This document shows, piece after piece, positions 51,420-62,767 of a stretch of DNA of 64,000 nucleotides (the stretch's first letter is position 1; each line of letters opens with the position of its first letter). The notes under the pieces were generated by a model. That model was not told the origin of the DNA. It worked only from the letters and a program-made list of their open reading frames with translations, and did no database searches. The DNA is taken from NCBI GenBank assembly GCA_035610835.1, contig CM069445.1:36718656-36782655 (forward strand), given 5' to 3'. Source of the stretch: Ophiura sarsii. Taxonomy: Eukaryota > Echinodermata > Ophiuroidea > Amphilepidida > Ophiuridae. The position numbers and the translations under genes were made by a program.

Positions 51420-51640
51420 GTTTACTACAAATTACTTTTAATTTGAACAAGCAAAAAATAACGAAGTTGTGATTATTGTGCGGAAACGCAAACTGTTTTA
51501 TATTTCAGACAGGATCCTAGAGAGGATCACTATGTGAACTATGGTGCTGATTGGTTAATTGCTCATATCAAACATCCAATACGAGAACTTGTAGAATTTA
51601 CGCAATATCATTGGTCAAAATGTAACGCGGATGATGAAAT
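51420..51640 (-). promoter_or_regulatory. H1 promoter, unit 1
   Basis: Reading toward H1: CCAAT (ATTGG on plus at 51547), GGATC at 51523, GGATCC at 51512, TATAAAA (51496-51502). The leader is about 50 bases. Confidence 0.85.
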
Positions 51641-52079
51641 GAAGCGTGGATGATATTCACTGCGATCCTATCTTTTAAATTCCACTATTACTGTTAATTG
51701 TGTCGGCCGAAAACTTAAATTTTCTAGTTTGCAAGTCAAATAAACAACATTTAAGATCATATCTTATTCTTATCTACATGTATACAGATTCCAAACAGCA
51801 CTGTCCGTCGAACTATTACAATTCTTTGGAAATAACTACTTTAGTAATATTATAGGCTACCGTATACCATACCTGGTACTGATATGGAATGTTTAAAGTG
51901 AAGTGAGATATTTCAAAAATTATAGGCAAGTGCATAGAAATTTGAGCTAAAATTAAACGCCGAACAAATCATAATAAAACAATGTTCTAAGCCCATGATT
52001 TTAACGACCTGTAATAGGCCTATGAAATAAGGTGGCACAATAAGGTGAAACAGTCACTCAGCTCTTTTTGTAATATGGT
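51640..52079. other. Spacer between H1 promoter and H2A 3' end, unit 1
   Basis: AT-rich, conserved between units with a few substitutions. No gene seen. Confidence 0.7.
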
Positions 52080-52095
52080 GGCTCTGAAAAGAGCC
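52080..52095 (-). terminator. Histone 3' stem-loop of H2A, unit 1
   Basis: GGCTCTTTTCAGAGCC on the minus strand, followed by ACAAAAAGAGCTG, a good U7-binding element. Confidence 0.95.
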
Positions 52096-52124
52096 GTTTT
52101 TAATGTTGAATAGCCAAGACTTGT

Positions 52125-52493
52125 TTACTTCTTCTTGGGCAGAAGGACAGCTTGTATATTTGGTAGTACGCCTCCCTGAGCAATGGTCACTCCACTCAAG
52201 AGTCGGTTCAGTTCTTCGTCGTTGCGGACAGCAAGTTGTAAATGACGTGGATTGATCCTGGTTCTCTTGTTATCGCGAGCTGCGTTGCCAGCCAACTCTA
52301 GAATTTCGGCCGCCGTCAGATACTCCATCACTGCAGCCAGGTAAACCGGGGCACCACCACCGACACGGCTTGCATAATTGCCCTTGCGTAGGAAGCGGTG
52401 AACACGACCTACGGGGAACTGGAGACCGGCTCTGCTGGAGCGACTCCTGGACTTTCCTCCCTTTGATTTTCCTCCTTTTCCTCGTCCAGACAT
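52125..52493 (-). CDS. Histone H2A, unit 1, with extra Ala in helix 2
   Basis: Core histone, 122 aa. [40 protein letters not shown], the acidic-patch NDEELN and the C-terminal [16 protein letters not shown] are all present; the C-terminal tail is short. Unit 2 reads [10 protein letters not shown], the canonical sequence, but this copy has [11 protein letters not shown] through an extra GCC (plus strand GGCCGCCGTC against GGCCGTC). The insertion shifts the helix register beside acidic-patch residues E61 and E64. Divergent from H2B, sharing a 545-base intergenic promoter. TATA on the minus strand at 52583-52589. Confidence 0.95.
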   Translation of the reverse strand: MSGRGKGGKSKGGKSRSRSSRAGLQFPVGRVHRFLRKGNYASRVGGGAPVYLAAVMEYLTAAEILELAGNAARDNKRTRINPRHLQLAVRNDEELNRLLSGVTIAQGGVLPNIQAVLLPKKK

Positions 52494-53038
52494 TTTGATA
52501 AGATTCTACGTACTGATGATATTTAAAAATGAAACTGAGTGAATTTAGACTCACAATGTATTTTATCAACCGTATACCGTGGTTTTATACCTCTCTAAAG
52601 GATCCTACTGAGGGAGGATCCTGCGAGGAAAAAACTGTCACTAATTTATCCAGATTTCACGCGGATTGGTTGGCGCGATATTTTGATCAACCAATAACAA
52701 TAAGCACACATAATATTTTACTATCAAAGTCATTTTATTGGTTGATCATGTTACGGCGATTTACACACACATTGCATGCCAACAAAATCTGATTCATTCA
52801 TCTATTGCGACATAAATATTTTAGAGGCACGCAAAATACTTTGGTTGGCGCCACAACTGCAATTGTCCAATCACAAGTCAGATCAGCGGCCTGAGTACTT
52901 TGATTGGCTAAAAGTTATCCGGCGCAAGATCCGATGCACTTTTTACTGGGATCTTTGCGGTCATATAAATAGAGACGAGTTTACGATGCGTGTTTACTCA
53001 TATTTTACTGATATCATTCAGTGCACAATATATCCAAC
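52494..53038. promoter_or_regulatory. Bidirectional H2A/H2B promoter, unit 1
   Basis: Toward H2A: two GGATCC (52599-52604 and 52616-52621 region) and TATAAAA at 52583-52589. Toward H2B: CCAAT at 52867, ATTGG at 52902, GATCC near 52930, TATAAATA at 52964-52971, and a CATTCA cap-like motif at 53015. Confidence 0.88.
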
Positions 53039-53413
53039 ATGCCTCCAAAAAGTCCGCAACGAAGTGGTAAAGGTTCGAAGAGAGCAGGCAGCCCTCGCCG
53101 TAAAGGAAAGCGTGCTCCAAGACGTCGCCGTAGACGTGAAAGCTATGGAATCTACATCTACAAGGTGCTGAAGCAGGTTCACCCCGATACCGGTATCTCC
53201 AGCCGTGGCATGAGCATCATGAACAGCTTTGTAAATGACATCTTTGAACGTATTGCTGGCGAAGCAGGCCGCCTGGCGCAAGTCAACAGGCGCCGTACCG
53301 TTAGCAGCCGTGAAATTCAGACAGCTGTCCGTCTTCTGCTGCCAGGTGAATTAGCCAAGCACGCTGTAAGTGAAGGCACCAAAGCCGTCACTAAGTACAC
53401 CACTTCTCGGTAG
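53039..53413 (+). CDS. Sperm-type histone H2B, unit 1
   Basis: Core histone, 124 aa. The N-terminal tail [20 protein letters not shown] and a following six-Arg run carries SP-basic motifs (SPQR, SPRR) like echinoderm sperm H2B. The histone fold is standard: [20 protein letters not shown] to the C-terminal [16 protein letters not shown]. The in-frame GTG six codons upstream is not a credible eukaryotic start; the ATG at 53039 begins with the expected MPP. Function: packaging of sperm and possibly S-phase chromatin as H2A-H2B dimers. Confidence 0.97.
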   Translation: MPPKSPQRSGKGSKRAGSPRRKGKRAPRRRRRRESYGIYIYKVLKQVHPDTGISSRGMSIMNSFVNDIFERIAGEAGRLAQVNRRRTVSSREIQTAVRLLLPGELAKHAVSEGTKAVTKYTTSR

Positions 53414-53438
53414 ATTCGGCTACCAATTCATGTAAAAC

Positions 53439-53454
53439 GGCTCTTTTCAGAGCC
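53439..53454 (+). terminator. Histone 3' stem-loop of H2B, unit 1
   Basis: GGCTCTTTTCAGAGCCACC, then AAAAAGAGTTG as the U7-binding element. Confidence 0.95.
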
Positions 53455-53791
53455 ACCATTCTTCCTAAAAAGAGTTGATATGGTCACTTTGTGTTTTGTT
53501 TATAATTAACACAGCGTTGTTCCAATATTTTTGGTCGATGTTTACATCGTTTTTAAATCACCCTTTCTCCCTGAATCACTCGTAAAAAAGATATTGTTGA
53601 TGTCTCTAGAAAGCTTACCTTGTGATCAACATGTATACAATTATACGTCCACCTCTCAACGCTGAAAACGGTGATTTTTTAGTGTATTTTACATATTCTT
53701 CACACACAAACGTCTCACTCTCAATGACTGGAAACATTTTTGTGCGTGTGTTTATGGTGGTAGCCTAGTGATGAGGCGTATTGCGTACAGG
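53455..53791. other. 3' spacer after H2B, unit 1
   Basis: Conserved between units 1 and 2; no gene seen. Confidence 0.6.
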
Positions 53792-54214
53792 GTGTTTTCG
53801 CGCCATACGCTGCATATGATTTATGACGCAGTTTGACGACACAGCACAACGCGTATTTCGTATTATGACGCTAACACACAGCAACCGTTTGCTTGGTCGG
53901 ACAACAAACATTAACAATTTGTCGTTTTCTGGCTCAAAATCCATCTCCTGTTAGTTGCATTAAACCAATTCAAACATCTTACTTTGAGATAATTGTCACA
54001 ATTTATTCTCTTCGTTCTTCGTACCTTTAACTAAGTTTACTCGCATTCCCCACTTTCCTATATTTAAAATATCAAGTTATAAAACATTTTGATGGCCCAT
54101 GACCATTTCAAAACCTTGATTGAATATCAAAACGAAAGACAAATGTAGCATTAATATTAGTTGCATCGTATAAATACAGAAACTTATCGTTTTTTGAACT
54201 CGTCGGCTCTCATT

Positions 54215-54350
54215 GGTTGATTTTAGGATCCTTGACTTTAATGCTGAGCAGGAAATCAACTCTCATTGGTCTGTTTTAGGATCCTAGGCTGAACATGTTT
54301 CGTTAAGTAATTCTTTGCCAAATCCTTTTATAATTTTATGGAAAACGTTT
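54215..54350. promoter_or_regulatory. Orphan histone-type promoter cluster, unit 2
   Basis: ATTGG, GGATCC, ATTGG, GGATCC in the same order as unit 1. An extra AAGTAATTCTTTGCC separates it from the AT-rich stretch, and the TATA is altered to TTTTATAATTTTATGG. Confidence 0.6.
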
Positions 54351-54389
54351 CCTTGTTTGTAAAGGAAAAGGAGCATTTGTTTGTAAATA

Positions 54390-55880
54390 TTTTTGTTTTG
54401 TATTGTCTTTGGTTTGTTTTTTGTTTTGTGTTTGGATTGATTTTAAATTGTGTTGTATTTTTGCTCTGGTTTTATTTTGTTTTCGGTTGGTTTTTGTTTT
54501 GTTTTGTTTTGGTTTTTATCGGTTTTTTTGTCTATTGTTTTCCCAGCTTTGCGTTTTTCTTTTGGTTTGCTTTGATTTGTTTTAGGTTTATTTTAGTTTT
54601 TGTTGTTGTGTGTGTGTTGTTGTTGTTGTGGTGGTGTGGTGTTGGTGTGGTGGGGTGTTTTTTCTTTCTTTTTTTGGGGGGGGGGGGGGGGGAGATGCTT
54701 CGTTTTGATTTGTTGATGCTTTGTTTTGGTTTGCTTTTGTTTTGTTTGTTTGGGGGTTTGTTGGTGTGTTTTTTTGCTTTGCTTTATTTCGTTGATGGTT
54801 TGTTTTGCTTTGCTTTGTTTTGTTTGTTTGGGGGGTTGCTTTGCTTTGCTTTGTTTTGTTTTGAATTGTTATGTAGATGGTTCGTTTTGATTTCTTTTGT
54901 TTTGTTTTGTGGGTTTTTGCTGTTTTGTTTGGTCTTTTCGCTTCTCTTTTTGTTTAATTTTTAGTTTAAAAAAAAAAGATTCTTCAGGTTTTTGCTTTTG
55001 TTTCGTTTCGTTTTAGTTTTGTTTTGTTGATGGTTTGTTTTACTTTTCTTTGTTTTGTAGGTGGTTTGTTTTGCTTTATTTTAATTTATTTTGTTGCTGT
55101 TGTTGTTCTGTGTGATATTTTTTGGTTTTTGCTTTGTTGTTTTGTTCTGTTTTGTTGTTTTTATGGCTTTTTCCTTTTTACTTTGTTACGTTTTGTTTTG
55201 ATTTGCTTTGTTTTTGATTTGCTGTTTTGTTTTTTCGCTTTGTTTGTGATTTGTTTCATTTTGTTTTTTATTGTTTTGGTTTTTCGGGTTTTTGATTTTG
55301 TCTCGTTTCGTTTTGTTTTGTTTTGTTGATGGTTTGTTTTGCTTTTCTTTGTTTCGTTTTGATTTTTGTAGATAGTTTGTTTTGCTTTGTTTTTGGTTTG
55401 TTTTGCTTATTTTAATTCATTTTGTTGCTGTTTTGTGTGTGCGTTTTGCTTTGATTTTATTTGTTTTGTTTTTGTTTTTGTTGGTTTTGCTTTTCTTTGT
55501 TTCGTTTTGTTTATTTTATTTTTGTTTTGTTTTGTTTTGTGGGGTTTTGCTTTGCTGTTTTGTTTTGTTTTGTGTTTTCGACTTGTTTTGTTTTTCATTT
55601 GAATCGTTTCGTTTTGGGGTTTTGAGTGGCTTTTTTATGGTTTGTTTTTCTTTTGTTTCGTTTCGTTTTTGTTTTGTTTTTCTTTGTTTCGTTTGATTTT
55701 GTTTTGCAGATGGTTTGTTTTGCTTTGTTTTTGTTTGTTTTGCTTCATGTTAATTTATTTTATTGTTGTTTTGTCAGTTTTTATTGCTTTGCTTTTTTTT
55801 AAATATTTAATTTGATTGTTTCCCTTCCTTTTGTAACTTGTTTTGTTAGTGTTTTTATTTTACGTTTTTGTTTTAACGGG
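54390..55880. repeat. T/G-rich spacer, unit 2
   Basis: Near-identical to the unit 1 spacer, with small length changes in G and T runs (G14 run near 54678). Confidence 0.95.
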
Positions 55881-56005
55881 TGGGGGCGGTCGAATATTGA
55901 ATTGAATGTTTAAATTCATGATTAATGCACACTGTCGCAATTTATTTAATCAGAATCACACGATGTTTCTGACATTAAGACATTTTTCTCTATTGCAAAT
56001 TTGGT

Positions 56006-56021
56006 GGCTCTGAAAAGAGCC
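56006..56021 (-). terminator. Histone 3' stem-loop of H1, unit 2
   Basis: GGCTCTTTTCAGAGCC on the minus strand, 27 bases after the stop. Confidence 0.95.
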
Positions 56022-56048
56022 GTTTGGGTGTTTTATTCACTGGGTAAT

Positions 56049-56702
56049 CTATTTCCTCTTGGGAGCCTTCTTAGCTGCTTTCTTTGGCGATCTCCTTTTA
56101 GGCTTGGCTGCTCTCTTTGCTTTCTTTGGTGTAGCTCTCTTCGTTTTGGGGGCAGCCTTCTTCTTTGGGGCAGCCTTCTTCTTTGGGGCAGCCTTCCTCT
56201 TGGGCTTAGCGGTTTTCTTCGGCGTCGTCCTTTTTCTCGCCTTGGCCTTGTTCTTTCTGGCAGCTCGTTTAGCCTTTGCCGCTGCTGCTCTCTTCGCCTT
56301 TGCTGCGACTCGTCTTGCTTTTGCTGCAGCTCTCTTTGCCCTTCTTCTCGCCACAGCTGCCGCTCTACGTTGTGCTGCCGCAGCTCTTCGTGCCCGTGCC
56401 TTTTCTGGATCTACTCTCCTGGCACCGAGACGGAATGACCCGCTTGCTCCTTGTCCTTTGACTTGCACAAGACTGCCCTTGGCTACTCCAGTACGGATGG
56501 CATTTCTGATGTGAGTATTCGTTCTGCTCATGTCGCATTTGTAATTAGCAGCGATATACTTCTTAATTGCTGCGAGAGAAGAGCCGCGCCTTTCCTTCAA
56601 AGCTGCAATAGCAGCTTGCACCATAACAGACGACGACGGATGAGCCCTCGGTTTAGCAACTCTCCTAGCCTTCTTTGTTGGGGATTTCCTCGGAGAACCC
56701 AT
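56049..56702 (-). CDS. Sperm-type histone H1, unit 2 (intact)
   Basis: 217 aa, identical to unit 1 until the G-run indel and then keeping the basic frame with KRSPKK-like motifs to APKRK. Tail organisation: several KKAAPK repeats, TPKK and SPKK motifs. Taken as the reference H1 of the array together with unit 3. Its strong arginine content and SP motifs suggest tight packing of linker DNA in sperm; that role is inferred from echinoderm sperm H1. Confidence 0.95.
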   Translation of the reverse strand: MGSPRKSPTKKARRVAKPRAHPSSSVMVQAAIAALKERRGSSLAAIKKYIAANYKCDMSRTNTHIRNAIRTGVAKGSLVQVKGQGASGSFRLGARRVDPEKARARRAAAAQRRAAAVARRRAKRAAAKARRVAAKAKRAAAAKAKRAARKNKAKARKRTTPKKTAKPKRKAAPKKKAAPKKKAAPKTKRATPKKAKRAAKPKRRSPKKAAKKAPKRK

Positions 56703-57362
56703 GTTTACTACAAATTACTTTTAATTTGAACAAGCAAAAAATAACGAAGTTGTGATTATTGTGCGGAAACGCAAACTGTTTTATATTTCAGACAGGATCC
56801 TAGAGAGGATCACTATGTGAACTATGGTGCTGATTGGTTAATTGCTCATATCAAACATCCAATACGAGAACTTGTAGAATTTACGCAATATCATTGGTCA
56901 AAATGTAACGCGGATGATGAAATGAAGCGTGGATGATATTCACTGCGATCCTATCTTTTAAATTCCACTATTACTGTTAATTGTGTCGGCCGAAAACTTA
57001 AATTTTCTAGTTTGCAAGTCAAATAAACAACATTTAAGATCATATCTTATTCTTATCTACATGTATACAGATTCCAAACAGCACTGTCCGTCGAACTATT
57101 ACAATTCTTTGGAAATAACTACGTTAGTAATATTATAGGCTACCGTATACCATACCTGGTACTGATATGGAATGTTTAAAGTGAAGTGAGATATTTCAAA
57201 AATTATAGGCAAGTGCATAGAAATTTGAGCTAAAATTAAACGCCGAACAAATCATAATAAAACAATGTTCTAAGCCCATGATTTTAACGACCTGTAATAG
57301 GCCTATGAAATAAGGTGGCACAATAAGGTGAAACAGTCACTCAGCTCTTTTTGTAATATGGT

Positions 57363-57378
57363 GGCTCTGAAAAGAGCC
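57363..57378 (-). terminator. Histone 3' stem-loop of H2A, unit 2
   Basis: GGCTCTTTTCAGAGCC on the minus strand. Confidence 0.95.
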
Positions 57379-57407
57379 GTTTTTAATGTTGAATAGCCAA
57401 GACTTGT

Positions 57408-57773
57408 TTACTTCTTCTTGGGCAGAAGGACAGCTTGTATATTTGGTAGTACGCCTCCCTGAGCAATGGTCACTCCACTCAAGAGTCGGTTCAGTTCTTC
57501 GTCGTTGCGGACAGCAAGTTGTAAATGACGTGGATTGATCCTGGTTCTCTTGTTATCGCGAGCTGCGTTGCCAGCCAACTCTAGAATTTCGGCCGTCAGA
57601 TACTCCATCACTGCAGCCAGGTAAACCGGGGCACCACCACCGACACGGCTTGCATAATTGCCCTTGCGTAGGAAGCGGTGAACACGACCTACGGGGAACT
57701 GGAGACCGGCTCTGCTGGAGCGACTCCTGGACTTTCCTCCCTTTGATTTTCCTCCTTTTCCTCGTCCAGACAT
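57408..57773 (-). CDS. Histone H2A, unit 2, canonical ORF behind a duplicated 5' end
   Basis: 121 aa with the canonical [10 protein letters not shown]; otherwise as unit 1. A 149-base segment containing the first about 40 codons and part of the leader is tandemly duplicated (57649-57797 and 57798-57946). The promoter now first meets an upstream ATG at 57922. That frame runs 77 codons and overlaps this start out of frame, so translation of the intact ORF would need leaky scanning or reinitiation. Probably impaired. Confidence 0.88.
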   Translation of the reverse strand: MSGRGKGGKSKGGKSRSRSSRAGLQFPVGRVHRFLRKGNYASRVGGGAPVYLAAVMEYLTAEILELAGNAARDNKRTRINPRHLQLAVRNDEELNRLLSGVTIAQGGVLPNIQAVLLPKKK

Positions 57774-57797
57774 TTTGATAAGATTCTACGTACTGAT

Positions 57798-57946
57798 CTT
57801 GCATAATTGCCCTTGCGTAGGAAGCGGTGAACACGACCTACGGGGAACTGGAGACCGGCTCTGCTGGAGCGACTCCTGGACTTTCCTCCCTTTGATTTTC
57901 CTCCTTTTCCTCGTCCAGACATTTTGATAAGATTCTACGTACTGAT
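57798..57946 (-). pseudogene. Duplicated 5' fragment of H2A, unit 2
   Basis: Exact second copy of 57649-57797: it encodes [15 protein letters not shown]... to RKGNYA and then shifts frame into the real leader. The duplication length (149) is not a multiple of three. Confidence 0.95.
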
Positions 57947-58467
57947 GATATTTAAAAATGAAACTGAGTGAATTTAGACTCACAATGTATTTTATCAACC
58001 GTATACCGTGGTTTTATACCTCTCTAAAGGATCCTACTGAGGGAGGATCCTGCGAGGAAAAAACTGTCACTAATTTATCCAGATTTCACGCGGATTGGTT
58101 GGCGCGATATTTTGATCAACCAATAACAATAAGCACACATAATATTTTACTATCAAAGTCATTTTATTGGTTGATCATGTTACGGCGATTTACACACACA
58201 TTGCATGCCAACAAAATCCGATTCATTCATCTATTGCGACATAAATATTTTAGAGGCACGCAAAATACTTTGGTTGGCGCCACAACTGCAATTGTCCAAT
58301 CACAAGTCAGATCAGCGGCCTGAGTACTTTGATTGGCTAAAAGTTATCCGGCGCAAGATCCGATGCACTTTTTACTGGGATCTTTGCGGTCATATAAATA
58401 GAGACGAGTTTACGATGCGTGTTTACTCATATTTTACTGATATCATTCAGTGCACAATATATCCAAC
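57947..58467. promoter_or_regulatory. Bidirectional H2A/H2B promoter, unit 2
   Basis: Same elements as in unit 1 (TATAAAA toward H2A near 58012; TATAAATA toward H2B near 58393), with a single T-to-C change near 58219. Confidence 0.85.
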
Positions 58468-58842
58468 ATGCCTCCAAAAAGTCCGCAACGAAGTGGTAAA
58501 GGTTCGAAGAGAGCAGGCAGCCCTCGCCGTAAAGGAAAGCGTGCTCCAAGACGTCGCCGTAGACGTGAAAGCTATGGAATCTACATCTACAAGGTGCTGA
58601 AGCAGGTTCACCCCGATACCGGTATCTCCAGCCGTGGCATGAGCATCATGAACAGCTTTGTAAATGACATCTTTGAACGTATTGCTGGCGAAGCAGGCCG
58701 CCTGGCGCAAGTCAACAGGCGCCGTACCGTTAGCAGCCGTGAAATTCAGACAGCTGTCCGTCTTCTGCTGCCAGGTGAATTAGCCAAGCACGCTGTAAGT
58801 GAAGGCACCAAAGCCGTCACTAAGTACACCACTTCTCGGTAG
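58468..58842 (+). CDS. Sperm-type histone H2B, unit 2
   Basis: Protein identical to unit 1 H2B (124 aa), with the same leader and 3' end. See unit 1 for domains. Confidence 0.97.
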   Translation: MPPKSPQRSGKGSKRAGSPRRKGKRAPRRRRRRESYGIYIYKVLKQVHPDTGISSRGMSIMNSFVNDIFERIAGEAGRLAQVNRRRTVSSREIQTAVRLLLPGELAKHAVSEGTKAVTKYTTSR

Positions 58843-58867
58843 ATTCGGCTACCAATTCATGTAAAAC

Positions 58868-58883
58868 GGCTCTTTTCAGAGCC
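58868..58883 (+). terminator. Histone 3' stem-loop of H2B, unit 2
   Basis: GGCTCTTTTCAGAGCC with AAAAAGAGTTG downstream. Confidence 0.95.
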
Positions 58884-59644
58884 ACCATTCTTCCTAAAAA
58901 GAGTTGATATGGTCACTTTGTGTTTTGTTTATAATTAACACAGCGTTGTTTCAATATTTTTGGTCGATGTTTACATCGTTTTTAAATCACCCTTTCTCCC
59001 TGAATCACTCGTAAAAAAGATATTGTTGATGTCTCTAGAAAGCTTACCTTGTGATCAACATGTATACAATTATACGTCCACCTCTCAACGCTGAAAACGG
59101 TGATTTTTTAGTGTATTTTACATATTCTTCACACACAAACGTCTCACTCTCAATGACTGGAAACATTTTTGTGCGTGTGTTTATGGTGGTAGCCTAGTGA
59201 TGAGGCGTATTGCGTACAGGGTGTTTTCGCGCCATACGCTGCATATGATTTATGACGCAGTTTGACGACACAGCACAACGCGTATTTCGTATTATGACGC
59301 TAACACACAGCAACCGTTTGCTTGGTCGGACAACAAACATTAACAATTTGTCGTTTTCTGGCTCAAAATCCATCTCCTGTTAGTTGCATTAAACCAATTC
59401 AAACATCTTACTTTGAGATAATTGTCACAATTTATTCTCTTCGTTCTTCGTACCTTTAACTAAGTTTACTCGCATTCCCCACTTTCCTATATTTAAAATA
59501 TCAAGTTATAAAACATTTTGATGGCCCATGACCATTTCAAAACCTTGATTGAATATCAAAACGAAAGACAAATGTAGCATTAATATTAGTTGCATCGTAT
59601 AAATACAGAAACTTATCGTTTTTTGAACTCGTCGGCTCTCATTG

Positions 59645-59780
59645 GTTGATTTTAGGATCCTTGACTTTAATGCTGAGCAGGAAATCAACTCTCATTGGTC
59701 TGTTTTAGGATCCTAGGCTGAACATGTTTCGTTAAGTAATTCTTTGCCAAATCCTTTTATAATTTTATGGAAAACGTTTC
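59645..59780. promoter_or_regulatory. Orphan histone-type promoter cluster, unit 3
   Basis: Same ATTGG and GGATCC pairs as in unit 2. Confidence 0.6.
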
Positions 59781-59819
59781 CTTGTTTGTAAAGGAAAAGG
59801 AGCATTTGTTTGTAAATAT

Positions 59820-61305
59820 TTTTGTTTTGTATTGTCTTTGGTTTGTTTTTTGTTTTGTGTTTGGATTGATTTTAAATTGTGTTGTATTTTTGCTCTGGTT
59901 TTATTTTGTTTTCGGTTGGTTTTTGTTTTGTTTTGTTTTGGTTTTTATCGGTTTTTTTGTCTATTGTTTTCCCAGCTTTGCGTTTTTCTTTTGGTTTGCT
60001 TTGATTTGTTTTAGGTTTATTTTAGTTTTTGTTGTTGTGTGTGTGTTGTTGTTGTTGTGGTGGTGTGGTGTTGGTGTGGTGGGGTGTTTTTTATTTCTTT
60101 CTTTTGGGGGGGGGGGGGAGATGCTTCGTTTTGATTTGTTTTTTTATTGTTTTGGTTTGCTTTTGTTTTGTTTGTTTGGGGGTTTGTTGGTGTGTTTTTT
60201 TGCTTTGCTTTATTTCGTTGATGGTTTGTTTTGCTTTGCTTTGTTTTGTTTGTTTGGGGGTTGCTTTGCTTTGCTTTGTTTTGTTTTGAATTGTTATGTA
60301 GATGGTTCGTTTTGATTTCTTTTGTTTTGTTTTGTGGGTTTTTGCTGTTTTGTTTGGTCTTTTCGCTTCTCTTTTTGTTTAATTTTTAGTTTAAAAAAAA
60401 AAGATTCTTCAGGTTTTTGCTTTTGTTTCGTTTCGTTTTAGTTTTGTTTTGTTGATGGTTTGTTTTACTTTTCTTTGTTTTGTAGGTGGTTTGTTTTGCT
60501 TTATTTTAATTTATTTTGTTGCTGTTGTTGTTTTGTGTGATATTTTTTGGTTTTTGCTTTGTTGTTTTGTTCTGTTTTGTTGTTTTTATGGCTTTTTCCT
60601 TTTTACTTTGTTACGTTTTGTTTTGATTTGCTTTGTTTTTGATTTGCTGTTTTGTTTTTTCGCTTTGTTTGTGATTTGTTTCATTTTGTTTTTTATTGTT
60701 TTGGTTTTTCGGGTTTTTGATTTTGTCTCGTTTCGTTTTGTTTTGTTTTGTTGATGGTTTGTTTTGCTTTTCTTTGTTTCGTTTTGATTTTTGTAGATAG
60801 TTTGTTTTGCTTTGTTTTTGGTTTGTTTTGCTTATTTTAATTCATTTTGTTGCTGTTTTGTGTGTGCGTTTTGCTTTGATTTTATTTGTTTTGTTTTTGT
60901 TTTTGTTGGTTTTGCTTTTCTTTGTTTCGTTTTGTTTATTTTATTTTTGTTTTGTTTTGTTTTGTGGGGTTTTGCTTTGCTGTTTTGTTTTGTTTTGTGT
61001 TTTCGACTTGTTTTGTTTTTCATTTGAATCGTTTCGTTTTGGGGTTTTGAGTGGCTTTTTTATGGTTTGTTTTTCTTTTGTTTCGTTTCGTTTTTGTTTT
61101 GTTTTTCTTTGTTTCGTTTGATTTTGTTTTGCAGATGGTTTGTTTTGCTTTGTTTTTGTTTGTTTTGCTTCATGTTAATTTATTTTATTGTTGTTTTGTC
61201 AGTTTTTATTGCTTTGCTTTTTTTAAAATATTTAATTTGATTGTTTCCCTTCCTTTTGTAACTTGTTTTGTTAGTGTTTTTATTTTACGTTTTTGTTTTA
61301 ACGGG
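59820..61305. repeat. T/G-rich spacer, unit 3
   Basis: Near-identical to units 1 and 2 with local indels around the G run (60105-60118) and a TTTTTTATTG variant near 60140. Confidence 0.95.
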
Positions 61306-61430
61306 TGGGGGCGGTCGAATATTGAATTGAATGTTTAAATTCATGATTAATGCACACTGTCGCAATTTATTTAATCAGAATCACACGATGTTTCTGACAT
61401 TAAGACATTTTTCTCTATTGCAAATTTGGT

Positions 61431-61446
61431 GGCTCTGAAAAGAGCC
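61431..61446 (-). terminator. Histone 3' stem-loop of H1, unit 3
   Basis: GGCTCTTTTCAGAGCC on the minus strand. Confidence 0.95.
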
Positions 61447-61473
61447 GTTTGGGTGTTTTATTCACTGGGTAAT

Positions 61474-62127
61474 CTATTTCCTCTTGGGAGCCTTCTTAGC
61501 TGCTTTCTTTGGCGATCTCCTTTTAGGCTTGGCTGCTCTCTTTGCTTTCTTTGGTGTAGCTCTCTTCGTTTTGGGGGCAGCCTTCTTCTTTGGGGCAGCC
61601 TTCTTCTTTGGGGCAGCCTTCCTCTTGGGCTTAGCGGTTTTCTTCGGCGTCGTCCTTTTTCTCGCCTTGGCCTTGTTCTTTCTGGCAGCTCGTTTAGCCT
61701 TTGCCGCTGCTGCTCTCTTCGCCTTTGCTGCGACTCGTCTTGCTTTTGCTGCAGCTCTCTTTGCCCTTCTTCTCGCCACAGCTGCCGCTCTACGTTGTGC
61801 TGCCGCAGCTCTTCGTGCCCGTGCCTTTTCTGGATCTACTCTCCTGGCACCGAGACGGAATGACCCGCTTGCTCCTTGTCCTTTGACTTGCACAAGACTG
61901 CCCTTGGCTACTCCAGTACGGATGGCATTTCTGATGTGAGTATTCGTTCTGCTCATGTCGCATTTGTAATTAGCAGCGATATACTTCTTAATTGCTGCGA
62001 GAGAAGAGCCGCGCCTTTCCTTCAAAGCTGCAATAGCAGCTTGCACCATAACAGACGACGACGGATGAGCCCTCGGTTTAGCAACTCTCCTAGCCTTCTT
62101 TGTTGGGGATTTCCTCGGAGAACCCAT
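61474..62127 (-). CDS. Sperm-type histone H1, unit 3 (intact)
   Basis: 217 aa, same protein as unit 2, with TATA, GGATCC and CCAAT elements upstream. It remains intact although its H2A and H2B partners are gone from this unit. Confidence 0.95.
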   Translation of the reverse strand: MGSPRKSPTKKARRVAKPRAHPSSSVMVQAAIAALKERRGSSLAAIKKYIAANYKCDMSRTNTHIRNAIRTGVAKGSLVQVKGQGASGSFRLGARRVDPEKARARRAAAAQRRAAAVARRRAKRAAAKARRVAAKAKRAAAAKAKRAARKNKAKARKRTTPKKTAKPKRKAAPKKKAAPKKKAAPKTKRATPKKAKRAAKPKRRSPKKAAKKAPKRK

Positions 62128-62767
62128 GTTTACTACAAATTACTTTTAATTTGAACAAGCAAAAAATAACGAAGTTGTGATTATTGTGCGGAAACGCAAA
62201 CTGTTTTATATTTCAGACAGGATCCTAGAGAGGATCACTATGTGAACTATGGTGCTGATTGGTTAATTACTCATATCAAACATCCAATACGAGAACTTGT
62301 AGAATTTACGCAATATCATTGGTCAAAATGTAACGCGGATGATGAAATGAAGCGTGGATGATATTCACTGCGATCCTATCTTTTAAATTCCACTATTACT
62401 GTTAATTGTGTCGGCCGAAAACTTAAATTTTCTAGTTTGCAAGTCAAATAAACAACATTTAAGATCATATCTTATTCTTATCAACATGTATACAGATTCC
62501 AAACAGCACTGTCCGTCGAACTATTACAATTCTTTGGAAATAACTACTTTAGTAATATTATAGGCTACCGTATACCATACCTGGTACTGATATGGAATGT
62601 TTAAAGTGAAGTGAGATATTTCAAAAATTATAGGCAAGTGCATAGAAATTTGAGCTAAAATTAAACGCCGAACAAATCATAATAAAACAATGTTCTAAGC
62701 CCATGATTTTAACGACCTGTAATAGGCCTATGAAATAAGGTGGCACAATATTAGGTGAAACAGTCAC

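Larger units (their letters stand above)
48530..53791. repeat. Histone tandem repeat unit 1 (5.26 kb)
   Basis: The anchor GTGTTTTCGCGCCATACG occurs at 48530, 53792 and 59221, defining the repeat. Order within the unit: orphan promoter cluster, T/G-rich spacer, H1 (minus), H2A (minus), H2B (plus), 3' spacer. Units are nearly identical in coding and non-coding parts, so the array is homogenised or recently expanded. Confidence 0.95.
53792..59220. repeat. Histone tandem repeat unit 2 (5.43 kb)
   Basis: Same order as unit 1. Longer mainly because of a 149-base duplication at the start of H2A. Confidence 0.95.

Noticed and set aside
53021..53038. Upstream extension of H2B by six codons
   Set aside because: It starts at GTG, which is not a credible start here; the next ATG gives the expected MPP start.
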